Positions 34,155-41,511 of a stretch of DNA of 64,000 nt are shown piece by piece. How positions within the stretch are numbered: position 1 is the stretch's first letter; each line of letters opens with the position of its first letter. Source of the stretch: Pseudolabrys sp. Root1462 (GTDB lineage: Bacteria; Pseudomonadota; Alphaproteobacteria; Rhizobiales; Xanthobacteraceae). The DNA is taken from assembly GCF_001426945.1 (NCBI RefSeq), contig NZ_LMFS01000003.1, positions 613,115-677,114 of the forward strand, read 5' to 3'. The translations under genes and the position numbers were made by a program. The notes beneath the pieces were generated by a model. The model had not been told where the DNA came from. It did no database searches and saw nothing but the letters and a program-made list of their open reading frames with translations.

Positions 34155-34625
34155 ATGCGTCTGACCGTCCATTCTGATTTCGCGCTGCGCCTGCTGATGT
34201 ATTTGGCGGTCGGCGAGGGGCGCCTGGCGACCATCGCCGACGTGGCGCTGCGCTACGGAATTTCCAGGAATCATCTGATGAAGGTCGCCTACAATCTCGG
34301 CGTCGCCGGCTATATCGAAACCGTGCGCGGGCGCAGCGGCGGCCTGCGGCTGGCCCGGCCGGCGCAGGACATCAACCTCGGCGACGTCGTGCGGTTCACC
34401 GAACCGGACATGGCCTTGGTGCCGTGCTTCAAGCCGATCGAGGAGGATTGCGTCATCGCTCCTTGCTGCGGCCTGCGCGGCGCACTGGCGCGGGCAAACG
34501 CGGCCTTCCTTGCCGTGCTTGACGAATATTCACTTGCCGATCTGGTGAAGCCGCGCGCGCCAATGCGCGCATTGCTGGGGATCGAAGTGGCATCTCGTTC
34601 GGGGGTGGCCTCGGCGCGCGGGTGA
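34155..34625 (+). CDS. nsrR: Rrf2 family NO-sensing repressor, NsrR-like
   Basis: A 156-residue winged-helix repressor. The HTH is ATIADVALRYGISRNHLMKVAYNLG. Three to four cysteines follow in PCFKPIEEDCVIAPCCGL: Cys91, Cys99, Cys104 and Cys105. E. coli NsrR uses Cys91, 96 and 102 for its Fe-S cluster. The C-to-C spacing of 5 between Cys99 and Cys105 matches; the first spacing (7) is longer than in E. coli. NO destroys the cluster and releases the target genes. The divergent hemoglobin operon and the operator between support the NsrR name over IscR, which has different cysteines and neighbours. Confidence 0.87.
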   Translation: MRLTVHSDFALRLLMYLAVGEGRLATIADVALRYGISRNHLMKVAYNLGVAGYIETVRGRSGGLRLARPAQDINLGDVVRFTEPDMALVPCFKPIEEDCVIAPCCGLRGALARANAAFLAVLDEYSLADLVKPRAPMRALLGIEVASRSGVASARG

Positions 34626-34660
34626 CTGGGCGCGGACTGCAAAGCGTTGGAAGAACTGGA

Positions 34661-35233
34661 TCAGCCTGCGGCAAGCACCGCGCTGGCCATCGTCTCTGTC
34701 GCCGCGTCATTTGTCAGCGCGCTTTCGCGCGTCAGTGTGCGCCAGGTGAAGTAACTGATGGCAACTTGCAACAGCGCCCGCTGGCGCTCGCTCATGCCGT
34801 CGCCGAGAACCACAAGCGCCTCCGCGAATAACGGCCCCATGCGTAGCGCCACGATCTCGCCCACGAGGGGACTGGCCTCGGCGTCGCGCAACACGCTGGC
34901 GGTGAGCTGCGCGTTGCGTTCGTAATAGGCGTAGATCGCATCGAGCCCGGTCCGCAGCCGCTCGCGACGATCGGCAATGCCGCGCCAGACTGACGCCTCC
35001 GGAAACGGGTCTCGCTCCAGGGCCAGCCCCGAGCAGGCCAGCAGCAAGCTCCGGTCGTCGGGAAAGTGCGCATAGAAGGTGTGTCGCTGCACGCCGGCGC
35101 GTTCGGCCACCATGCTGATTGTCGTTCGCGCCGGGCCCACTTGCGTATGGAGGTCGACCGCCGCCTCGACGATTTTGCGGCGCGTTTCGGCCTGCTGCTC
35201 CGCTCGCTTTCCCAACGTGTAGCGTCTCGACAT
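34661..35233 (-). CDS. TetR family transcriptional regulator
   Basis: A 190-residue repressor. The HTH is RRKIVEAAVDLHTQVGPARTTISMVAERAGVQRHTFYAHFPDD, the TetR signature, with the ligand-binding helices after it. It is divergent from the diiron-type hydrolase gene (35393), and two palindromes lie in the 159 bases between. It should repress that gene and itself. The ligand is unknown. Confidence 0.9.
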   Translation of the reverse strand: MSRRYTLGKRAEQQAETRRKIVEAAVDLHTQVGPARTTISMVAERAGVQRHTFYAHFPDDRSLLLACSGLALERDPFPEASVWRGIADRRERLRTGLDAIYAYYERNAQLTASVLRDAEASPLVGEIVALRMGPLFAEALVVLGDGMSERQRALLQVAISYFTWRTLTRESALTNDAATETMASAVLAAG

Positions 35234-35250
35234 CGTGCCTCACGAAAATT

Positions 35251-35272
35251 CATTGCACTGTATTGTGCAATG
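35251..35272. promoter_or_regulatory. Palindrome in the tetR/MBL intergenic region, candidate operator 1
   Basis: Perfect 8-base arms CATTGCAC and GTGCAATG around a 6-base spacer (TGTATT). It begins 18 bases before the TetR start. The arms sit in AT-rich DNA and match the size of TetR-family operators. Confidence 0.55.
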
Positions 35273-35297
35273 TATTGACTCCCGCCTCATATTTCAA

Positions 35298-35311
35298 TAC
35301 ACGATTGTGTA
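35298..35311. promoter_or_regulatory. Palindrome in the tetR/MBL intergenic region, candidate operator 2
   Basis: Perfect 5-base arms TACAC and GTGTA around GATT. The left arm is preceded by CAA. The text CAATACACGATTGTGTAC shares ATTGTG/CAAT elements with the first palindrome, so both may bind the same repressor. Confidence 0.45.
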
Positions 35312-35392
35312 CCATGAAGTTAAGGCCGAGGTCCAATCGGCCTGTGGAACCGCCGCGCTAAATTCAACCCTATGAAAACATTGGAGTTTTCT

Positions 35393-36145
35393 ATGGAAAC
35401 GAACATCAGCGAAATCGCCGATGGCATCTACCGGCTCTCGACCTTCGTCCCTGACATCGCCCCACCGGCTGGCTTCACCTTTAACCAGTTCCTCGTGATG
35501 GGCGACCAGCCGCTCATGTTTCACACCGGGCTGCGCAAGATGTTCGGCCTCAACCTTCAGGCCCTGCGCCGCCTCATGCCGCCCCATGAACTGCGCTGGA
35601 TCGCCTACGGCCATTATGAATCCGACGAATGCGGTGCGATGAACGAATGGCTCGCGGTGGCGCCGCGGGCCCAGGCTGCCCACGGCCATACCGGCTGCAT
35701 GGTGTCGCTCAACGACATGGCGGACCGGCCGCCGCGCATGCTGGCCGACGGCGAGGTCGTCGATCTGGGCGGCAAGCGCGTGCGCTATATCGACACGCCG
35801 CATACGCCGCATGGCTGGGACGCCGGCGTGCTGTTCGAGGAAACCACGGGCACGTTGCTGTGCGGCGACCTGTTCACTCAGCTCGGCAATGACCGGGCCA
35901 CGACCGACCGCGACATCGTCGGTCCGGCCATCGCCGCCGAGGACGTGTTCAAATATTCGAGTCTCAATCCCGGCATGGGCGCGACCATTCGCGGCCTGTC
36001 GCGGCTCGATCCGAGATCGCTCGCGCTGATGCACGGGCCGTCTTACACCGGCGACGGTGCGGCGGCGTTGCGCGCGCTGGCCGACGACTACGACCGCCGC
36101 GCGCTGCGCAGTGTGCACGCGGCGGAGCTGTTCGCTGCGGCGTAG
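35393..36145 (+). CDS. MBL-fold protein with flavodiiron-type (ODP) diiron ligands
   Basis: A 250-residue metallo-beta-lactamase-fold protein from the ATG at 35393, preceded by GGAG at good spacing. The usual HxHxDH zinc motif is replaced by GHYESDECG, that is His74-x-Glu76-x-Asp78, the diiron form found in flavodiiron proteins. Other ligands follow in DTPHTPHGWDAG (His140), LLCGDLF (Asp159) and LALMHGPSYT (His214). There is no flavodoxin domain, so it is a stand-alone diiron domain. It may bind O2 or NO as sensor or reductase. A divergent TetR gene probably controls it. Confidence 0.85.
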   Translation: METNISEIADGIYRLSTFVPDIAPPAGFTFNQFLVMGDQPLMFHTGLRKMFGLNLQALRRLMPPHELRWIAYGHYESDECGAMNEWLAVAPRAQAAHGHTGCMVSLNDMADRPPRMLADGEVVDLGGKRVRYIDTPHTPHGWDAGVLFEETTGTLLCGDLFTQLGNDRATTDRDIVGPAIAAEDVFKYSSLNPGMGATIRGLSRLDPRSLALMHGPSYTGDGAAALRALADDYDRRALRSVHAAELFAAA

Positions 36146-36169
36146 TCTTTCTTCGCGCTCTCTCATCTG

Positions 36170-36205
36170 CTTCTTACCCTCCCCACAAGGGGAACGGGTC
36201 AGAAG
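36170..36205. repeat. Nested imperfect hairpin after the diiron-type gene
   Basis: CTTCT/AGAAG, ACCC/GGGT and CCCC/GGGG pairs nest around ACAA. It starts 25 bases after the stop at 36145 and may act in transcription ending, although no T run follows. Confidence 0.5.
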
Positions 36206-36305
36206 ACGCCTTCGCTCAAAAAATATTCCTAGGACTATTGACGCCTCTGTCTCCCTAGCCCTATATTCCCATCTATCCCGCCCCTGCTAGCGAGGGGTGT
36301 CTGAT

Positions 36306-36323
36306 CAGCGTCTCCAGACGCTG
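36306..36323. repeat. Perfect 18-base palindrome
   Basis: CAGCGTCT and AGACGCTG are perfect arms around CC, in the gene-free stretch. Confidence 0.6.
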
Positions 36324-36442
36324 GGGCGGGGAGCGGTGGCCGGGCAAGGGGCGTCGGAGATGCGGCGCAAATTTCCCTCCCCGGCGGTCCAAACCGCTCG
36401 GTCCCGAGTCACCCGCTTCGTGGCTCGCAGGGGGCACGTGAC

Positions 36443-36482
36443 GATCTGTGTGAGCCACCTGTCACGGTCATGCACACAGATC
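36443..36482. repeat. Ten-base inverted repeat with 20-base loop
   Basis: GATCTGTGTG (36443-36452) pairs perfectly with CACACAGATC (36473-36482). It may form a stable RNA hairpin. Confidence 0.6.
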
Positions 36483-36623
36483 GAGGCCCCAAAGCGGTGG
36501 TTAAGCGGCTGGTCGCCAAGATGAGCCGCCTGAAATGACAGTCCACCGGGGGCCGAGCCGAGCAAACCTAAGAAACACCGCGCGCGGGACGCCGGGGATC
36601 CGGCAATCTCGTGGTGGCTATCT

Positions 36624-36655
36624 CCTGTGTACTCAAAACTCACATCGTACACAGG
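36624..36655. repeat. Nine-base inverted repeat with 14-base loop
   Basis: CCTGTGTAC (36624-36632) pairs perfectly with GTACACAGG (36647-36655). The GTGTAC-AAAACT-GTACAC core recalls a dispersed intergenic element of Bradyrhizobium relatives, from memory. Confidence 0.6.
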
Positions 36656-36958
36656 GCTGCGGGGTCGTTCGGGCCCCGGCGTTCCGCGCGCCCTCGTTAT
36701 CGAGGGAGCGAAAGGAAAGGCGACGATGGAAGACGGCCTGCCCGGGGCCGAGCAAATAACGCGGGCGATGACGCGCGCCTGCTTCTTATCTCTCCCCGTC
36801 TTTGGGGAGGCTGGCGAGCGTCAACGAGCCGGGTGGGGTTCGCATCTCGAATGTCGCTCCCCACCCCGTCGCGCGCTGTCGCCCGGCGCCACCCCCTCTT
36901 CTTGCGGGGAGGGATAAGAAGTGGACCTCACGCTCTCACCCGATTAGCCTGCCGCCGC

Positions 36959-38575
36959 ATGTTGCCGGACGCCGCGAATTTCGACGAACTGACCCGCCGC
37001 TTCCGCTGGGACATCCCGGCGCAATACAACATCGGCGTCTATTGCTGCGATCGCTGGGCGGAGCGGGACCCGAGTCGCCTCGCCATCCTGCACGTGCATC
37101 CCGACGGCCGCGAAGACCGTATGAGCTTCGGCTGGTTGCGCGAGACCTCGAACCGTCTCGCCAACGTGCTGCGCGCCAACGGCGTCAAGCGCGGCGACCG
37201 CGTTGCCGTGTATCTGCCGCAGGCGCCGGAAGTCGCGGCTTGTCACATCGCGATCTACAAGTTGGGCGCCGTGGCGCTGCCGATCGCGGTGCTGTTCGGG
37301 CCCGACGCGTTGTCTTACCGGCTGCAGAATTCCGGATCGAAGGCGCTCATTACCAATGCGGCCGGTGTCGCCCGCTTCGGCGAAATCCATCACGAAACGC
37401 CGGGCGTTGCCTGCGTGCTGTCGATCGACGGCGCAGCGGACGGCGTCGGCGACTTCCATGCGCAGTTGTCGCGCGCGTCCTCGTCGTTCACGCCGGAAGT
37501 CACCGCGCCGGATGATCCCGGGCTCATCATGTACACGTCCGGCACGACCGGTCAGCCGAAGGGTGCGCTGCACGGGCATCGCGTCGTGCTCGGCCATCTG
37601 CCCGGCGCCGAACTGCCATATTATCCGTTCGGCCAGCCCGGCGATCTGTTCTGGACGCCGGCCGACTGGGCGTGGGCCGGCGGGCTGCTCGATGTGTTGC
37701 TGCCCAGCCTGCATCACGGCGTGCCGGTGGTGGCGCGCAAGTTCGACAAGTTCGATCCGGACGACGCTTTCGCCCTCATGCAAAAAGTCGGCATCCGCCT
37801 GGCGTTCATTCCGCCGACGGCGCTGCGCATGATGCGCGCGGCGCCATCGCCCGTCGGCCGCTTCGATCTCAAGCTGCGCGCCATGGGCTCGGGCGGTGAA
37901 TCGCTCGGCCTCGAGGCGCTGGAGTGGGGCCGCTCCGCCCTCAATCTCACCATCAACGAATTCTATGGCCAGACCGAATGCAATCTGGTGCTTGGCTCCT
38001 GCGCGCAGCTCGGCGCGCTGAAGGTCGGCGCCATCGGCAAGGCCGTGCCGGGACATGCCGTGGCGGTGGTCGGGCCGGATGGCCGTGTGCTCAAGCCGGG
38101 TGAGATCGGCCAAATCGCGGTGAAGCGGCCCGATCCGGTGATGTTCCTGGAATACTGGGGCCGGCCGGAAGCGACGCGCGACAAGTTCATCGGCGACTGG
38201 ATGACGACCGGCGATCAGGGCGTCATGGACGAGGAAGGGTACGTCACCTTCGTCGGCCGCGACGACGACGTCATCACCTCGGCGGGCTTCCGCATCGGGC
38301 CCGGCGAGATCGAGGATTGCCTCATCGCGCATCCGGCGGTGGCGCTCGCCGCCGCCGTCGGCAAGCCGGATCCGATCCGCACCGAGATCGTCAAGGCGTT
38401 CATCGTGCTCAAGCAGGGGTACACGCCGTCTGAGCAGCTCGCGTCAGAGATCCAGACCTATGTGAAGACGCGGCTGTCCGGCCACGAGTATCCGCGCGAG
38501 GTGGCGTTCATCGACGACATGCCGATGACGACGACGGGCAAGGTCATCCGGCGGATGCTCAGGGAGCGGGGATAG
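36959..38575 (+). CDS. AMP-dependent acyl-CoA synthetase (medium-chain/acetyl-CoA synthetase-like)
   Basis: A 538-residue adenylate-forming ligase from ATG 36959 (MLPDAANFDEL). The AMP motif is IMYTSGTTGQPKGALHGH, the second core is NEFYGQTECNLVLG, and WMTTGDQGVMDEEGYVTFVGRDDDVI leads to the C-terminal lysine in TTGKVIRRML. The form fits the AcsM/benzoate-CoA-ligase-like clade, which activates short, medium or aromatic acids. The upstream ORF extension runs into repeat DNA and is rejected. The flippase gene converges on it, 10 bases between stops. Confidence 0.9.
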   Translation: MLPDAANFDELTRRFRWDIPAQYNIGVYCCDRWAERDPSRLAILHVHPDGREDRMSFGWLRETSNRLANVLRANGVKRGDRVAVYLPQAPEVAACHIAIYKLGAVALPIAVLFGPDALSYRLQNSGSKALITNAAGVARFGEIHHETPGVACVLSIDGAADGVGDFHAQLSRASSSFTPEVTAPDDPGLIMYTSGTTGQPKGALHGHRVVLGHLPGAELPYYPFGQPGDLFWTPADWAWAGGLLDVLLPSLHHGVPVVARKFDKFDPDDAFALMQKVGIRLAFIPPTALRMMRAAPSPVGRFDLKLRAMGSGGESLGLEALEWGRSALNLTINEFYGQTECNLVLGSCAQLGALKVGAIGKAVPGHAVAVVGPDGRVLKPGEIGQIAVKRPDPVMFLEYWGRPEATRDKFIGDWMTTGDQGVMDEEGYVTFVGRDDDVITSAGFRIGPGEIEDCLIAHPAVALAAAVGKPDPIRTEIVKAFIVLKQGYTPSEQLASEIQTYVKTRLSGHEYPREVAFIDDMPMTTTGKVIRRMLRERG

Positions 38576-38585
38576 CCCCCCAATA

Positions 38586-39983
38586 TTATACGTCGAGCTT
38601 TTTCCCGCCCCACATCAGCACGTGGAGCCCGAGGCGGCGGCGCGCCACGACGAACAGCATGACCGATTCGAACACCAGCGCCGTCGCGGTCGCGGTGCCG
38701 GCTCCCTCGATACCGATGCGCGGGATCAGGATGATGCACAGCACCAGATTGATGGTGAAGGCGCCCGCATAGATCGAGGCGCATTGCATGCGCTGACCGA
38801 GCATGTTGAGCAACCGCTCGGCCGGGCCGACCGCAGCGCGCGCCAGCATGCCGATCGCGAGGATGAACATCACCGGATAGGCGGACTGGAAGTCGGGGCC
38901 GAAGAGATACAGCAGCGGCTTACCGAAAATGAGAATACCAGCGCACATCGCCAGCGACGGCCAGAATGTCCAGCGGATCGTTTCGGCGAAGAACGAAGCC
39001 AGCCGCTCTTTGTCGCCGGTGACGTGATACTCGGTGAAGCGATGTGTCACTGCGCCGGAGATAGCGAAATAAACGAAGGCGACGATCGAAAGGAGCCGTG
39101 CGCCGGCATAATAGGTCGCGACGTCTTCCGGCGTGCCGAAGTGCTGCAGAGCCAGGATGTCGACATAAGTCAGCAGCAGGAAGAAGCCTTCGACGACGAA
39201 GATCGGCAGGGCAGTGCCGAGCCAGGTCTTCACTTCATACTGTTTCGGCCCGGGCTCGACCTTGGTCTTGAGCCGGCGGTTGAGGACGAAGAGCTGGCCG
39301 ATGGTGATGGCGTAGATGGAAACGATCGAGATGTAGAGCGCGGTGTGCGCGTCGGTCGGCAGGCCGATCGCCCAGGCGATGCCCATCATGACGATCACCA
39401 GCGAGGTGCGGATGATGTAGAACGGCCAGAACGCCAGACCCGCCCAGTCATAGGCCGAGGCGATGCCGGACTGGACCTGCACCAGGCCGTAAACCGGGAT
39501 CATCACGCAGGCGAGAAAAAGCGGGATGACGAGATAGTGATCGAGCCACGAGTCCAAGAGCCAGACCGCGAGCGCGCCGATGGCGGCGATACCCGTGGCG
39601 ATGGCGAAGGCCAGCCAGCAGCTGCCGACGAGGAAGCCGCGCAACTTATCGAAGGCCTTGAGCTCGGTGTATTCCGGCACGAAGCGCTTGGCCGCCGAGG
39701 ACAGCCCCATGTCGGACAGCGCGCCGATCATCAGCACCCAGGTCCAGACATAGATGAAAATGCCGAATTCGTAGGAGCCCATCCAGCGCGCCAGCAATAC
39801 CTGACTGAGCAGCATCAGCATCGCATTGGCGACGCGGACGAGGAACACTTTGCCCGCCATCAATTGCGCCAGCCGGGAGTCGCTCTTGTCGGCCAGCATC
39901 GCGCGCACGCGCGCGATGGCGCTGCTCAGTGACGGCGGTGGAGCGGCGACAGCGTCGGCGTCGGAACTGGAGGGCGGGGCCAT
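38586..39983 (-). CDS. Polysaccharide/oligosaccharide flippase (MATE-like Wzx family)
   Basis: A polytopic membrane protein of 465 residues from the ATG at 39983 (MAPPSSSDADA). About 12 to 14 membrane helices are present, with LAQLMAGKVFLVRVANAMLMLLSQVLLARWMGSYEFG at the start, typical of Wzx-type polysaccharide transporters. The 40097 start would overlap the preceding gene and is not preferred. It lies last in a run FadD, DUF924, DapA-like, flippase on the minus strand. No glycosyltransferase is nearby. Confidence 0.85.
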   Translation of the reverse strand: MAPPSSSDADAVAAPPPSLSSAIARVRAMLADKSDSRLAQLMAGKVFLVRVANAMLMLLSQVLLARWMGSYEFGIFIYVWTWVLMIGALSDMGLSSAAKRFVPEYTELKAFDKLRGFLVGSCWLAFAIATGIAAIGALAVWLLDSWLDHYLVIPLFLACVMIPVYGLVQVQSGIASAYDWAGLAFWPFYIIRTSLVIVMMGIAWAIGLPTDAHTALYISIVSIYAITIGQLFVLNRRLKTKVEPGPKQYEVKTWLGTALPIFVVEGFFLLLTYVDILALQHFGTPEDVATYYAGARLLSIVAFVYFAISGAVTHRFTEYHVTGDKERLASFFAETIRWTFWPSLAMCAGILIFGKPLLYLFGPDFQSAYPVMFILAIGMLARAAVGPAERLLNMLGQRMQCASIYAGAFTINLVLCIILIPRIGIEGAGTATATALVFESVMLFVVARRRLGLHVLMWGGKKLDV

Positions 39984-40065
39984 GCTCCGCCCATAGCAAG
40001 GGATCGTTAAGAATCGGTTGGAAGATGCCGGAGTCGCCCCGTCCGCCGATACCGCTGGAGCGCAA

Positions 40066-40944
40066 TCAGGCCGGTAAATCCGACAGAATCTGCGCAACGA
40101 CCTTGCGGTCCTCGGCGGACAGCGGAGTCTGCGGCGGCACAGGATCGCCGACGTCGTAACCCTGGATCTGCAGCCCGGCCTTGATGCAGGCGGCGAGGTT
40201 GAAGCGTGCGAAGGCTTCGTTGATGCGCCACAGCTCGCGTTGCAGAGCCATCGCCTCGGGCCATGCGCCCGCCTTGCACAGTTCGTAAAGCCGGACGCTC
40301 TGTTTCGGCACCACGCAGGCCGGCCCGGCCATCCAGCCGAGGCCGCCGATCAGCATCACCGCCGCCGGGATATGCGCCGAGGCCGCGAACACATCGATCT
40401 CCGGTGCGCGGTTCATGATCGAGAGCAACCGTCCGGTATTGGTCGAGGCATCCTTGATCGCAACGATACGCGGATGCTTGGCGAGGCGCGCGATGACGTC
40501 GAGCGTGAGATCGCTGCGCTGGAAATTCGGGTTGGTGTACATCACCACCGGGATATCGACCGCATCGGCGATGGCGCGGAAATAGGCTTCGACCTGCGCG
40601 TCCTTGAGGGGAAAGTACGCTTCGCAGATCGCGAGAATGCCGTCGGCGCCAAGCCTCTGGTAGTTGCGCGCTTGCTCGACGGCATCGGCCGTCGCGGTCG
40701 AGGCGACGCCCGCGATCACCGGCACGCGTTTTCCTGCCGCTTCGATCGTCGTCTTCACCACGGTCTCGCGCTGTTCGCGCGACAGATAGGCAAACTCTCC
40801 GGTCGAACCTAGCGGCGTCAAGCCGTGGACACCGGCCTTGATCAGGTCGTCGCACAGTTTCGCCAGCACGTCGGTCTTGATGCGGCCTTGTGCATCGATC
40901 GGTGTGACGAGGTAGGGAAAGACGCCGTGGAATGTTGCCGACAT
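40066..40944 (-). CDS. DapA-family aldolase/dehydratase (dihydrodipicolinate synthase-like)
   Basis: A 292-residue TIM-barrel protein with class I aldolase motifs: [13 protein letters not shown], the tyrosine in [11 protein letters not shown] and the Schiff-base lysine in [14 protein letters not shown]. True DapA would usually sit near other lysine genes, which are absent. The protein is more like the wider family that includes N-acetylneuraminate lyase, KDG aldolase and hydroxyproline-pathway enzymes. The gene starts 9 bases after the DUF924 stop and 83 bases before the flippase start. Confidence 0.87.
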   Translation of the reverse strand: MSATFHGVFPYLVTPIDAQGRIKTDVLAKLCDDLIKAGVHGLTPLGSTGEFAYLSREQRETVVKTTIEAAGKRVPVIAGVASTATADAVEQARNYQRLGADGILAICEAYFPLKDAQVEAYFRAIADAVDIPVVMYTNPNFQRSDLTLDVIARLAKHPRIVAIKDASTNTGRLLSIMNRAPEIDVFAASAHIPAAVMLIGGLGWMAGPACVVPKQSVRLYELCKAGAWPEAMALQRELWRINEAFARFNLAACIKAGLQIQGYDVGDPVPPQTPLSAEDRKVVAQILSDLPA

Positions 40945-40953
40945 GCGCCGTGC

Positions 40954-41511
40954 CTACCCCTTGAAACTCTTCTCGTCATCGAGAAACGCCTGCTCCTCCG
41001 GCGTCGTCGCGCGCGCGAGCACGGCGTTGCGATGCGGGAAGCGGCCGAAGCGACGGATGATGTCGGCGTGGATCTCGGCCCACTTCAGGAGATCGGCGTC
41101 GCCGGTCGCCTTGCATAAAGCCACCGAGCGCTCCTGATCCTTGATGTCTTCGGAATGCTCGAATGGCAGATAGAAAAAGCTGCGCAGCTCGGTCGGCACT
41201 TCGGCGTCGAAGCCGCGCACCAAAGCCGCCGCTGCAGTCGCGCGGGCCATCGGATCGGTCTCGAACATGCGCGCGGAACCGCGAAACATGTTGCGCGGAA
41301 ACTGATCGAGCAGCAGCAACAGCGCGAGCGCACCTTCGGCCGTCGCTTCCCATGCGCTCAGCGCACCGTCGCGGGCCGCCTCATGGGTGGTGAGAAAGCG
41401 GTCGCGCAGCGCGGTGTCGAAAGCCGCGTCCTTCTTGAACCAGGCGTCCGGCCCGGCGGCGCGCCAGAACGCAACGACTTCGGCAGCGGTGGCCAGGCTT
41501 TTATCGCTCAT
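40954..41511 (-). CDS. DUF924 family protein
   Basis: A 185-residue soluble protein with TPR-like helices of the DUF924 type: EVVAFWRAAGPDAWFKKDAAFD, then LALLLLLDQFPRNMFRGSARMF and FFYLPFEHSEDIKDQERSVAL, then HADIIRRFGRFPHRN. The function of the family is not established. The start overlaps the FadD stop by ATGA, so it is coupled to a fatty-acid CoA ligase. Confidence 0.9.
   Translation of the reverse strand: MSDKSLATAAEVVAFWRAAGPDAWFKKDAAFDTALRDRFLTTHEAARDGALSAWEATAEGALALLLLLDQFPRNMFRGSARMFETDPMARATAAAALVRGFDAEVPTELRSFFYLPFEHSEDIKDQERSVALCKATGDADLLKWAEIHADIIRRFGRFPHRNAVLARATTPEEQAFLDDEKSFKG

Larger units (their letters stand above)
36146..36958. other. 813-base gene-free stretch rich in inverted repeats
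   Basis: No convincing gene is present. ORFs on both strands (such as 36305-36652 minus) look like chance readings in repeat DNA with Arg/Pro/Ser-rich translations. At least four inverted repeats occur: 36170-36205, 36306-36323, 36443-36482 and 36624-36655. The text near 36550 and 36745 shares GGGGCCGAG...GAGCAAA. Between 36780 and 36920 there are CTCCCC/GGGGAG pieces similar to the palindrome at 4-29. It resembles repeated intergenic elements of Bradyrhizobium-type genomes, an impression from memory only. Confidence 0.6.

Noticed and set aside
36305-36652. 115-codon frame on the minus strand in the repeat-rich gap
   Set aside because: It runs through two inverted repeats, has no ribosome site, and its translation has no recognisable fold. 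Such frames are often called in repeat copies.
36611-36958. N-terminal extension of the acyl-CoA ligase
   Set aside because: The extra 116 residues come from repeat DNA; the family start agrees with ATG 36959.
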